Under the pieces are notes generated by a model. That model was given only the letters and a program-made list of their open reading frames with translations. It had not been told where the DNA came from and ran no database searches. The translations under genes were made by a program, and so were the position numbers. A stretch of DNA of 64,000 nt, taken from NCBI GenBank assembly GCA_025356665.1, contig JANXRV010000116.1:14740-78739 (forward strand), given 5' to 3'. Below are positions 49,983 to 58,252 of this stretch, one piece after another. Source of the stretch: CAITSH01 sp025356665 (GTDB taxonomy: Bacteria > Pseudomonadota > Gammaproteobacteria > Burkholderiales > SG8-39). The first letter of the stretch is position 1. Each line of letters begins with the position of its first letter.

Positions 49983-51452
49983 ATGGGCGCGATAGAACCG
50001 ATTTACATCGGCGGCGAATGGCGCCGCGGTGGCGGCGAGGTCTATGCCTCGCACTACCCGGCCGATGGCAGCGTCACGGCCGAACTCGCCGCGGCAAGCC
50101 TGGATGATGTCAACGCCGCCATAGCAGCCGCGCACGCCGCCTGGCAGCGGCCGAACTGGCGCGATATCAAGGCACACGAGCGCGCCGCCATCCTGTACCG
50201 CATCGCCGCGCTGATTCGCGAGCGCAGCGAGGCGCTGGCGCAACTGCAACGCCGGGACAACGGCAAGCCGATCAGCGAAACACGCGCGCTGGTGGCCAGC
50301 GCGGCCGGCACATTCCAGTTTTTTGCCTCTGCCTGCGAAACACTGGAGGAAGCCCTCACGCCCTCGCGCGGCGACTACCTCAGCCTGAGCGTGCACGATC
50401 CGCTCGGCGTGGTCGCGGCCATCACGCCGTGGAACTCGCCCATCGCCAGCGAGGCGCAAAAGCTCGCCCCTGCGCTGGCCGCCGGCTGCGCCGTCATTCT
50501 CAAGCCGGCCGAAGTCACGCCGCTTGCGGCGCTGGAGCTGGCGAAGATATGCGAGCTCGCCGGCGTGCCCAAGGGCGTGCTGAGCGTGCTGCCGGGCAAG
50601 GGGTCGGTCATAGGCGAGGCCATCGTGCGCCATCCGCTCGTGCGTCGTGTCGCCTTCACCGGCGGAACCACCACCGGCCGGCGCATCGCCCACATCGCCG
50701 CCGACAAGCTCATGCCCGTATCGCTGGAACTGGGCGGAAAATCACCGACGGTGGTGTTCGAGGACGCCGACATCGACCACGCCGTGGCCGGCGTGCTGTT
50801 CGGTATTTTCAGTTCATCTGGCGAATCGTGCATAGCCGGGTCGCGCCTGTTTGTGCAACGGCGCCTTTACGACAGTTTCATGCAGCGCCTGGTCAGCGCG
50901 ACACAAGCACTGCGCGTTGGCGACCCTGGGGACGAACGCACGCAAATGGGTCCGCTGATCAGCGAGCAGCACCGAAAAACCATTGAAGGCTTCGTGCAAC
51001 TGGGTCTGAAAGAAGGCGGCCGGCTGCTCATCGGCGGCAGGCGCCCCGAGGGCGCGACGTACGAACGCGGCAGCTATTACCTGCCCACCATCCTGGAAGG
51101 TCTTGGCAACGGCGCGCGCATTTGCCAGGAAGAAATTTTCGGGCCGGTGCTGGTGGCGCTACCCTTTGACGACGAAGAGGATCTTGTCGCCCAGGCCAAC
51201 GACAGCGTGTTCGGCCTTGCCGCGGGGCTGTGGACACGCGACTACAAGCGTGCCTGGCGTGTGGCGCGGCGCCTGGACACCGGCACGGTGTGGATCAACA
51301 CCTACAAACTGTTTTCGGTGTCCACTCCCTTCGGCGGCACCCGCGACAGCGGCTTGGGCCGCGAAAAGGGCCGCCTCGGGCTGCTCGAATACAAGGCGCA
51401 AAAAAGCCTTTATTGGGGCCTCAACCAAGAGCCGCTACCCTGGGCCACTTGA
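49983..51452 (+). CDS. Aldehyde dehydrogenase (ALDH superfamily)
   Basis: A 489-residue NAD(P)-dependent aldehyde dehydrogenase. ITPWNSPIASEAQKLAPALA and the cofactor Lys in VILKPAEVTP are standard; FTGGTTTGRRIAH gives the Gly-rich turn; the general base Glu is in SLELGGKSPTVVFED and the catalytic Cys in SSGESCIAGSRLFV. The length is normal and the ending (GLGREKGRLGLLEYKAQKSL) is typical of betaine- or hydroxymuconic-semialdehyde-type enzymes. It should oxidise an aldehyde formed by the ThDP enzyme or a semialdehyde ring-fission product. Confidence 0.93.
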   Translation: MGAIEPIYIGGEWRRGGGEVYASHYPADGSVTAELAAASLDDVNAAIAAAHAAWQRPNWRDIKAHERAAILYRIAALIRERSEALAQLQRRDNGKPISETRALVASAAGTFQFFASACETLEEALTPSRGDYLSLSVHDPLGVVAAITPWNSPIASEAQKLAPALAAGCAVILKPAEVTPLAALELAKICELAGVPKGVLSVLPGKGSVIGEAIVRHPLVRRVAFTGGTTTGRRIAHIAADKLMPVSLELGGKSPTVVFEDADIDHAVAGVLFGIFSSSGESCIAGSRLFVQRRLYDSFMQRLVSATQALRVGDPGDERTQMGPLISEQHRKTIEGFVQLGLKEGGRLLIGGRRPEGATYERGSYYLPTILEGLGNGARICQEEIFGPVLVALPFDDEEDLVAQANDSVFGLAAGLWTRDYKRAWRVARRLDTGTVWINTYKLFSVSTPFGGTRDSGLGREKGRLGLLEYKAQKSLYWGLNQEPLPWAT

Positions 51453-51461
51453 AGAATTTAA

Positions 51462-51485
51462 GTATTGATGTATTGACGTATTGAA
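51462..51485. repeat. 8-nt tandem repeat before the extradiol dioxygenase
   Basis: GTATTGAT, GTATTGAC and GTATTGAA follow with exact 8-nt period at 51462, 51470 and 51478, then a weaker GCATTTGC unit. They end 23 bp before the next start. Confidence 0.7.
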
Positions 51486-51508
51486 GCATTTGCACAAGGA
51501 CACAAGGC

Positions 51509-52495
51509 ATGAGCATTCTCGGCATAGACCAGATCACCTACGGCGTGGAAGACCCCGCCACCTGCCGCCAGTTTTTTCTCGACTGGGGACTCACCCTCAA
51601 GCGCGAGAGCGCCGACCGGCTGGAGTTTGAATGCCTCAACGGCTGCGGCGTCATTGTCGCGCGCAGCGACGACGCGGCACTGCCCCCGGCGATGGAAACC
51701 GGACCGACGGTGCGTGAAGTCGTATGGGGCGTCGCCTCGCCGTCCAATGTAAAAACGATCGCCGCGAAACTCGCCGGCGCACCCGGGTTTTTTGAGACCG
51801 AAAACAGCATGGGCGGCGAAACCGGCGCCATAGATCCCAACGGCCTCGGCTTGCGCATACGCGTGACGCAAAAACGCGCCATTGACGTGCAAGGCGTGCC
51901 GATGAACACCTGGGGCAATGCGCAGCGCATCGACACGCGCAGCCGTGTCTACGAGCGCGCCGAGCCGGTCGAGGTCGGGCACGTGGTGTTTTTTACCGCC
52001 GCACTCAAGGACGTGGAAGCCTTTTACTGCGAGCGTCTGGGCTTTGCCGTGTCCGACCGCTACCCGGGGCGCGGCCTGTTCCTGCGCTGCGCGCCGCACG
52101 GCGGCCACCACGACGTGTTCTTTTTGCAGCTGCCCACAGGCAAACGCGGCGTCAACCACGTCGCCTTTGCCGTGCGCGACATCCACGAGGTGTTCGGCGG
52201 CGGCCTGCACTTTTCAAAATGCGGCTGGGAAACCGACCTTGGCCCCGGACGGCATCCGATTTCCTCGGCCTATTTCTGGTATTTCAAAAGCCCCGGCGGC
52301 GGTCTGGTGGAGTACTACACCGACGAGGACATGCTTACGCCGGCGTGGAAGCCACGCGAATTCGAGTCCAAACCGGAAAATTTTGCCGAGTGGGCCATTC
52401 TCGGCGGCATCGACGGCGTCAGCCGCCGGCAAAAGCAGGGACCGGCGCCGGGCGCACAAACCCTGGCCGGTCAGGCGGCGCGCAAACCCGACTGA
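51509..52495 (+). CDS. VOC-fold extradiol ring-cleavage dioxygenase-like protein
   Basis: A 328-residue protein with two vicinal-oxygen-chelate domains. The first domain (1-140) lacks the metal site, as in type I extradiol dioxygenases. The second carries the His-His-Glu triad: EVGHVVFFT, RGVNHVAFAVRDIHEVF and GGGLVEYYTDEDML. This is the pattern of 2,3-dihydroxybiphenyl or catechol 2,3-dioxygenases, which open catechol rings next to the hydroxyls using Fe(II) and O2. It closes the operon after the aldehyde dehydrogenase. Its presence indicates meta-cleavage of a catechol made by the Rieske oxygenase and SDR. Confidence 0.88.
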   Translation: MSILGIDQITYGVEDPATCRQFFLDWGLTLKRESADRLEFECLNGCGVIVARSDDAALPPAMETGPTVREVVWGVASPSNVKTIAAKLAGAPGFFETENSMGGETGAIDPNGLGLRIRVTQKRAIDVQGVPMNTWGNAQRIDTRSRVYERAEPVEVGHVVFFTAALKDVEAFYCERLGFAVSDRYPGRGLFLRCAPHGGHHDVFFLQLPTGKRGVNHVAFAVRDIHEVFGGGLHFSKCGWETDLGPGRHPISSAYFWYFKSPGGGLVEYYTDEDMLTPAWKPREFESKPENFAEWAILGGIDGVSRRQKQGPAPGAQTLAGQAARKPD

Positions 52496-52565
52496 ACAAT
52501 TACCGCGCGCCGACCGCAGGGCGCGCGCGCGCAAAGACTGCCCTCCAACGATCTGTACCCAGGGC

Positions 52566-53336
52566 CTAGGGCTTGGCCTTGATGAAGCTGATATCGCCGT
52601 AATAGGAACGCGCCTTCGTCTCGGTGTTGTCGGTGTCCGTCATGATGCCAACAGAATGGATCAAGGTCGGGTCCTCGCCAAAAGCCTTGCGATAGTCATC
52701 GCGGATGTTGCGTGTTTCCTCCAGCCATTTGCCTGTTTTGTCGCGACCGCTTTGCACCACGATCATCTTGATGCGGCCGGTGTGGCTGTTGGTAATCAGC
52801 GAATCGGGCGGCCTGTGGTTGCCCCAGATGTACATCAGCGTGGCATAGGGCAGGTCCTGTCCGGTGAAAGCCTTGACCTGCGCGGCGAACATGCGGTCCT
52901 CAAACGACAGTTTCGACGTGTCACCGGAAAAGGAAACCACCACCCGCGCCGGTGAATCTTCAAACTGTCGCGTGCTGTTGTCGGCATTGGCTATCGACTG
53001 GGTGACCTTCCAGTGCCAGTGAATGAGCGGAAATTTCAGCGGGTCGACGCGCACATCGTGAACAAGCCCGGATGCCGACGAATCGGCGCTGGCGCGAATG
53101 ACCGTGCGTCCGTCATCACTGACCATCTGGTATTCAGTGGGCTTTTTGAAGCGCGAAAACGTCCAGACGCGCCAGCCACCGGGCATGGCCTCGCCGGGCC
53201 GACCGGCGGAAAAATGCGTCACATCCATCACCGCAGGCAGGGCGATGCGCTCCGGTTCGGAAGACAACAACACGCAACCGCCCAACAGGACCGCAAACAG
53301 CGCCCCCCCTCCTCTGACAAGCAACTTCAAAACCAT
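52566..53336 (-). CDS. DUF3047 lipoprotein
   Basis: A 256-residue exported protein. The N-terminus has a hydrophobic stretch ending in VLLGGC, a lipobox-like site, so it is probably a lipoprotein. The body follows DUF3047: GGWRVWTFSRFKKPTEYQMV, KFPLIHWHWKVTQSIANADN, ARVVVSFSGD, ATLMYIWGNHRPPDSLITN and VGIMTDTDNTETKARSYYGD. The His/Trp-rich core looks like a carbohydrate- or ligand-binding jelly roll, but function is unknown. It is convergent with the catabolic operon. Confidence 0.87.
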   Translation of the reverse strand: MVLKLLVRGGGALFAVLLGGCVLLSSEPERIALPAVMDVTHFSAGRPGEAMPGGWRVWTFSRFKKPTEYQMVSDDGRTVIRASADSSASGLVHDVRVDPLKFPLIHWHWKVTQSIANADNSTRQFEDSPARVVVSFSGDTSKLSFEDRMFAAQVKAFTGQDLPYATLMYIWGNHRPPDSLITNSHTGRIKMIVVQSGRDKTGKWLEETRNIRDDYRKAFGEDPTLIHSVGIMTDTDNTETKARSYYGDISFIKAKP

Positions 53337-53735
53337 ATTTTTTAGTGCGCCGTTTTTTACGACGCATCCGCATAAGATCAGTTAATCATTCTAACCCTGC
53401 AAAAGCTGCAGCGCCCGCCAGGTGCAGGTGGGATTCCATTTTCAAATAAGCATGGCGCCATGGGTTACCGGGTGACAAGGTGACAGGGTGACCGGGCGAC
53501 CGGATAAAACGGCTTGCCCGGGGCAACAGGACGGGCGCCGAGGGCCCGAATCCGCCTTTGCGCTTTCGCGACGGCTGTCGCCCCCGCGAAGGAGTAAAAT
53601 CATGCTTTCGTATTTGTGAAAGTCATACGCTGGCTGCCCGGAATCCGGGCGGTGTTTGACCTCCGCATCCGATACCCCCAAACCCCGTCACCGCATTTCG
53701 CCATGGCGGCGCAGTGCCGATGCAAAGGAATCAAA
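53337..53735. other. 399-bp intergenic region with 8-nt tandem repeat
   Basis: Between the divergent DUF3047 gene and the next plus-strand gene lie five 8-nt units (53465-53504) of the form TGACAGGG/TGACCGGG, and a TAAAAT -10-like box at 53595-53600. The frame of the downstream gene stays open to 53616 but lacks a convincing start there. Nothing else is recognised. Confidence 0.55.
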
Positions 53736-54281
53736 TTGAGGATCGAAGTTCATCTGCATGGCGACGTGCCCCTGCGGGCCGACGTAACCGCGGCGCAGGT
53801 CGAAACGGCCCTGCGCCCGCTGCTCGAGTATATCGACGAGGACAACCTGGCCGATGTGCGCAGCGTCTACGAAGACGAACCGGGGATCCTCTACGAGGCG
53901 CAGGAGCATCTGCTGCGTGTCTGCTGGTCCGGTGATGTCGGCCGCAAGTTTGGCGAAAAGGTGCAAGCCGCCCTCGCCGAACTCGCGCCCTACACCGAAC
54001 ATGCCGTGGGCGTATCGCTGAGTTTTTATCACGACGATGGGCAGGATGAGTTCAGCATGCTGTTCGTCGGCCCGACACCCGAGTCTATACACGAGGCGGA
54101 GCGTCTTTACCTGGTGGAGGAAATGTCGCGCCTGCTCGGACGCCATTTTACCGAGACGGAAATCGGCGAAGTCGTGACGCTGGTGAACCAGTTGTTCACG
54201 CGCAGTCGCGGCGGTGCCGGTGCATCGGGGGTCAGCGCAAGCACGGGCCTTTCCGCCAGCGCGCGCAAACGACTGCACTGA
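53736..54281 (+). CDS. Conserved hypothetical protein, probable TTG start
   Basis: A soluble, acidic protein of about 181 residues. It begins RIEVHLHGDVPLRADVTAAQ after the initiator and contains LLEYIDEDNLADVRSVYEDE, GVSLSFYHDDGQDEFSMLFV and a helical RLYLVEEMSRLLGRHFTETE. The last 25 residues are Gly/Ser/Ala-rich with a basic end. No signal peptide or enzyme motif is seen, and I do not recognise the family. TTG at 53736 follows AAAGGA (53724-53729) at ideal spacing; the ATG at 53703 is the alternative and would add 11 residues. Confidence 0.7.
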   Translation: MRIEVHLHGDVPLRADVTAAQVETALRPLLEYIDEDNLADVRSVYEDEPGILYEAQEHLLRVCWSGDVGRKFGEKVQAALAELAPYTEHAVGVSLSFYHDDGQDEFSMLFVGPTPESIHEAERLYLVEEMSRLLGRHFTETEIGEVVTLVNQLFTRSRGGAGASGVSASTGLSASARKRLH

Positions 54282-54302
54282 ACGTATTACAAACTGGCGA
54301 AA

Positions 54303-54339
54303 AGGCTGAAAAGCCGCGCCCTGCGCGGGTTTCCAGCCT
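54303..54339. terminator. Gene-end hairpin between convergent genes (family copy 4)
   Basis: AGGCTGAAAAGCCGCGC (54303-54319) faces GCGCGGGTTTCCAGCCT (54323-54339), 15 of 17 paired. It lies between the convergent hypothetical gene and puuD and probably serves both. Confidence 0.6.
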
Positions 54340-54401
54340 ACTGCAGGCCCTGGCCTGACCGGCCAAGCTCAGGACACTCCTGAAGAAACTCCTCAGGAAA
54401 C

Positions 54402-55583
54402 TCAGTCTGTTTTTGCGCCCTGCGCGAACCAGCGACCCACCAGGGCACGCTCCGCATCGCTGATACCGGTGAGGTTGCCAAGGGGCATCACCCGTGCCAC
54501 CACCACCTGCTGATGGATGCGCTGTGCCTGGGCGCGTATTTGTTCGGACGTTTCGAGCACCACACCGGCAGGCGGCGCGGCAAAACCCGGTTGCGTCGGC
54601 TTGGCGGCGTGGCAACTGATGCAGCGCGAATCGATCACCGCCTTGATCGCGGCGAACGCGACCTTTTCGCCGCCCCCCTCGGGTGCCTTGGGCGCCATCG
54701 CCACCCCGAGCAGGATAAACAGCGCCGCTGCGCCAGCCGGCAAGGCGAGCACCACTTTGCCTTTGTGATGCAGGTTGAAAAAGTGGCGGATCATCACCGA
54801 GGCGATCACCACCACCGCCAGCACCGCCCAACCGTAGCGGTGGCCGTATGTCATGGGGTAGTGGTTGGACAGCATGATGAACAACACCGGCAGCGTCATG
54901 TAGTTGTTGTGCATCGAGCGCTGCTTGCCGCGTATGCCATGGATGGCATCGGGCACTGCGCCCTCGAGCATGGAGGCGATCATCTTGCGCTGGCCCGGGA
55001 TGATGATCATCAGCACGTTGGCGGCCATGATGGTACCCAGCACCGCGCCGACCTGGATATAGGCGCCGCGGCCGCCGAACACATGCGACATCGCCCATGC
55101 AAGCACCACCACCAGCGAAAAACCGACCAGCGCGAACGCCGTGCCGTTTTTCGCCAGTGGCGAACGGCACAAGCCTTCATAGACGGCAAAGCCGGACAGG
55201 ATCACCGCGAGGCTGATGCCGATCGCCGCGGCCGGCGTGATATCGGCGACGCTCTTGTCAACGAGGTAGGCGCCGGCGTTGCAGTAATAGACCAGGACCA
55301 GCAGCGCGAAACCGGAAATAAAAGTCCAATAGGCCTCCCACTTGAACCAGTGCAGCTTTTCGGGCAACTGATCGGGGGCGACGAGGTACTTCTGCTTGTT
55401 GTAAAAACCGCCGCCGTGTACCGACCAGATTTCTCCCGATACCCCTTTTTTGGGCGGATTCGGCGGCACAAGGTGGTTGTCCAGCCAAACAAAATAAAAA
55501 GAGGCGCCAATCCAGGCTATGGCGGTAATCACGTGCAGCCAGCGCACCAGCATGCTGGCCCATTCGAGGAGGTAGGCGTCCAT
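54402..55583 (-). CDS. puuD: Membrane-bound cytochrome-linked urate oxidase PuuD
   Basis: A 393-residue protein with about eight membrane helices followed by a C-terminal cytochrome c domain. It opens WASMLVRWLHVITAIAWIGA, followed by SFYFVWLDNHLVPP and EIWSVHGGGFYNKQKYLVAP, the PuuD signature. The haem-binding motif CISCH is at residues 321-325 and the likely axial Met is in VARVMPLGNLTG (residue 366). PuuD oxidises urate to 5-hydroxyisourate and passes electrons to the respiratory chain instead of making H2O2. No hpxO, pucM or allantoinase gene adjoins it, but purine-related genes lie on either side. Confidence 0.94.
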   Translation of the reverse strand: MDAYLLEWASMLVRWLHVITAIAWIGASFYFVWLDNHLVPPNPPKKGVSGEIWSVHGGGFYNKQKYLVAPDQLPEKLHWFKWEAYWTFISGFALLVLVYYCNAGAYLVDKSVADITPAAAIGISLAVILSGFAVYEGLCRSPLAKNGTAFALVGFSLVVVLAWAMSHVFGGRGAYIQVGAVLGTIMAANVLMIIIPGQRKMIASMLEGAVPDAIHGIRGKQRSMHNNYMTLPVLFIMLSNHYPMTYGHRYGWAVLAVVVIASVMIRHFFNLHHKGKVVLALPAGAAALFILLGVAMAPKAPEGGGEKVAFAAIKAVIDSRCISCHAAKPTQPGFAAPPAGVVLETSEQIRAQAQRIHQQVVVARVMPLGNLTGISDAERALVGRWFAQGAKTD

Positions 55584-56311
55584 TCAATTCAACTTTCTGG
55601 CGTAAAAAAGGGGGGATACGGCGGCAAGGGTCGACGCGTTACCGCGTCGGGGCAGACGAAAAGTTCGTCGCTTCGGCTCAGGCAGCCCAAGCATACGTTG
55701 CCGCGCGCGTTGGCATCAAGCCCCCGCGCGGGCGTTCTGCCAAACGGCACCACTTCAGTGCCCGCCGCCATCAAAAAGGGCGTGAGGCATGATCAGTGTC
55801 TGTCGCCCCACCCCATTTCGGACGCCCCAGATCGCCGCCAAACCTGCCGACGCATACCCGCCCGCGAACCGGGCCATGCCCAATCGCCGCCCTCAAATTG
55901 GTCCCCACTACGCCATTCTGCCCGGGGAAAAGCTTTTAATGGTTTCACCGCATAGCGCAAATAAAGCAGCGCAGCCGGAGCGAATCGGCGGCTTCCATGA
56001 AGAGCAGGCCAAGTTTCTTGATTTTCCGATGAAATCATGTTCAGATTTGGTCATAAACTAATCTTGGTCGGTATCCGGAAACAGCGTCACCCCGCCCCGC
56101 CGCTCAGCCCCGCGTTCTGGCTTCAGGTCTGTATAAAATCAGGATATTTCGCCGATACGTAAAAAAGCCTCCCAGACCACGTCCATGACCCGCTCATGGC
56201 ACGCCGATTGCTGAAGTAAGATTGTCACTTCAGCCAGAACCAAACCAGTACCCGTTATCGCCTCGAACTGAATAAATCGAACAACCCGAAACAATCAGGA
56301 GAACGCGCATC
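55584..56311. other. 728-bp intergenic region, possible decayed mobile DNA
   Basis: No convincing gene was found. The stretch 55880-56060 is more AT-rich than its surroundings and on the minus strand reads GTGGGGACCAATTTGAGGGC, with a looser repetition near 55840, a pattern reminiscent of IS21-type ends, but no transposase remains. TATAAAAT at 56132-56139 is a possible -10 box for the ABC genes. GCTGAAGT (56210-56217) and ACTTCAGC (56227-56234) form a perfect 8-bp inverted repeat that could be an operator or mRNA leader hairpin. Confidence 0.4.
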
Positions 56312-57373
56312 ATGACCTCTTTCACCCAAATCACCCGCCGCGGCTTTGCCGGTGCGCTTGCTGCCCTTGCCCTTGCGACGTTGTCAGGCCCGACCTTCGC
56401 CCAGGCACAGCCACCGACCAAGATCCGCTTCGTCCTCGACTGGCGTTTCGAAGGCCCTGCCGCGCTCTTCCTTGTAGCCAAGGCGAAAAAATATTTCGAG
56501 CAGGAAGGCCTTGATGTCACCATCGACTCGGGTTCGGGCTCCGGCGCAGCGGTCAACCGTGTCGCCTCGGGCGCCTATGAGATGGGCTTTGCCGACATCA
56601 GCGCGATGATCGAATTCATGGCCACCAACCAGGCCAACCCGGGCGCACGCATGCAGGCGGTATACATGGTCTACGACTATTCGCCGGCCGCCGTGTTCAC
56701 GATGAAAAAATCGGGCATCACCAAACCGTCCGACCTGAACGGCAAGAAACTCGGCGCACCGGTGTTTGATGCCGGACGCAAGGCCTTCCCGATGTTTATC
56801 AAGGCCAACAATCTCGATTCGAGCAAGATCACCTGGACCGCCATGGAACCGGCACTGCGCGAAACCATGCTGGTGCAGGGGCAGGTGGATGCCATCACCG
56901 GCTTCACTTTCACCAGCCTGCTTAACCTCAACGCGCGCGGCGTCAAGGACGAGGATGTGGTGATGATGAAGTACGCCGACAACGGCGTGAAACTCTACGG
57001 CAACGTCATCATCGCCAGCCAGAAATTCATCGACCAGAACCCCAAGGCGGTCGCCGGCTTTCTGCGCGCCCTCACCCGCGGCATGAAGGACGGCATCGCC
57101 GATCAGGCTTACGCCATCCAGGTGTTGAAAGAGCGCGACCCGCTCATCAACGTCGCACTGGAAGCGCGCCGGCTCAAGATGGCCATCGATGACTCCATCG
57201 GCACGCCCGGCTTCAGGGCAGACGGCATAGGCGCGATCAACAAGGTGCGCTTCGAGGACACCGTCGCCCAGGTGGTGTCCGCCTTCGGCATCAAGCAGGC
57301 GCCAAACGCGGACAACATGTTCAATTCGAGCTTTCTCCCGCCCAAGTCGGAACGGCAGATTTTCCCCAAGTAA
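56312..57373 (+). CDS. ABC importer substrate-binding protein (NMT1/THI5-like)
   Basis: A 353-residue periplasmic receptor with signal MTSFTQITRRGFAGALAALA cleaved near FAQAQ. PTKIRFVLDWRFEGPAALFL, FEQEGLDVTIDSGSGSGAAV and YEMGFADISAMIEFMATN are typical of the NMT1/THI5 group that binds pyrimidine-like or thiamine-precursor ligands. The start follows CAGGAG at normal distance. A terminator-like hairpin separates it from the ATPase and permease genes. Nearby purine and pyrimidine genes suggest a nucleobase-like ligand. Confidence 0.9.
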   Translation: MTSFTQITRRGFAGALAALALATLSGPTFAQAQPPTKIRFVLDWRFEGPAALFLVAKAKKYFEQEGLDVTIDSGSGSGAAVNRVASGAYEMGFADISAMIEFMATNQANPGARMQAVYMVYDYSPAAVFTMKKSGITKPSDLNGKKLGAPVFDAGRKAFPMFIKANNLDSSKITWTAMEPALRETMLVQGQVDAITGFTFTSLLNLNARGVKDEDVVMMKYADNGVKLYGNVIIASQKFIDQNPKAVAGFLRALTRGMKDGIADQAYAIQVLKERDPLINVALEARRLKMAIDDSIGTPGFRADGIGAINKVRFEDTVAQVVSAFGIKQAPNADNMFNSSFLPPKSERQIFPK

Positions 57374-57389
57374 GGCCACGCTGCTCCGC

Positions 57390-57433
57390 AAGCCCCTCCC
57401 ACCCGGGAGCAGCCAGGCGGCAGGGGCTTTTTT
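57390..57433 (+). terminator. Terminator or attenuator between binding protein and ATPase
   Basis: AAGCCCCT (57390-57397) pairs with AGGGGCTT (57422-57429), with an inner CCC/GGG region and a run of six T (57428-57433). It lies in the 81-bp gap inside the transporter operon, so partial read-through would give more binding protein than membrane parts. Confidence 0.75.
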
Positions 57434-57454
57434 CGACTCTTACCAGGAAGCACC

Positions 57455-58240
57455 ATGGCCCACGCATTTGTCGAATTCGACAAGGTCGATCTCGCCTACG
57501 ACGAAACAAGCGGCAACGCCATCGAGGACATCTCGATGACCATACGCGAGGGCGAATTCATCGCCATCGTCGGGCCAAGCGGCTGCGGCAAATCCACTTT
57601 CATGAAACTGTGCACCGGTCTCAAGGCGCCGACCAAGGGCACGGTCATCGTCGACGGCCGTGAAGTCGGCGGTCCGCTGAAGATTGTCGGCATGGCTTTC
57701 CAGAACGCCACGCTGCTGCCCTGGCGCACCACCCTCGACAACGTGCTGCTGCCGCTGGAAATCGTCGAGCCCTACCGCTCCAGTTTCAAACAGAAAAAAA
57801 CCGAATACGTCGAGCGCGCCAAAGCCCTGCTCAAGACCGTGGGCCTCGAGGGCTACGACGACAAATTCCCCTGGGAACTTTCGGGCGGCATGCAGCAACG
57901 GGCCTCGATCTGTCGCGCCCTCGTGCACGAACCCAAATTGCTGATGCTCGACGAGCCCTTCGGCGCGCTCGATGCCTTCACCCGCGAAGAGCTGTGGTGC
58001 GTGCTGCGCGACCTCTGGGCGCTGAAAAAATTCACCGTGGTACTGGTCACCCACGATTTGCGCGAGGCGAGCTTTCTCGCCGACAAGGTGTATGTGATGA
58101 GCAAACGTCCGGGCAAAATGCTGGTCGAGCGGCACATCGATATCGAGCGTCCGCGCGACCTCGAGGTCACTTACAGCGACAAATTCACCTCCATCGTGCT
58201 CGAATTACGCGAGCACATCGGCCACATCAGAAAAACCTGA
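57455..58240 (+). CDS. ABC importer ATPase
   Basis: A 261-residue ATP-binding subunit. Walker A GPSGCGKSTFMKLC, signature LSGGMQQRASICRALVHEPK, Walker B LLMLDEPFGALDAFTRE and switch His in VLVTHDLREASFLADK are intact. It groups with SsuB/TauB-type importers. The permease follows after 12 bp. Confidence 0.93.
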   Translation: MAHAFVEFDKVDLAYDETSGNAIEDISMTIREGEFIAIVGPSGCGKSTFMKLCTGLKAPTKGTVIVDGREVGGPLKIVGMAFQNATLLPWRTTLDNVLLPLEIVEPYRSSFKQKKTEYVERAKALLKTVGLEGYDDKFPWELSGGMQQRASICRALVHEPKLLMLDEPFGALDAFTREELWCVLRDLWALKKFTVVLVTHDLREASFLADKVYVMSKRPGKMLVERHIDIERPRDLEVTYSDKFTSIVLELREHIGHIRKT

Positions 58241-58252
58241 CCGGCGCATATC

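Noticed and set aside
54513..55955. A 480-codon ORF on the plus strand
   Set aside because: It is antisense to puuD, whose membrane helices and haem motif are unmistakable. The product is His/Arg/Gln-rich with no domain, as expected for a shadow frame in GC-rich DNA.
56100..56311. TPP or purine riboswitch before the NMT1-type binding-protein gene
   Set aside because: The conserved CTGAGA-type and three-way-junction motifs are absent; only an 8-bp inverted repeat and a -10 candidate are visible.
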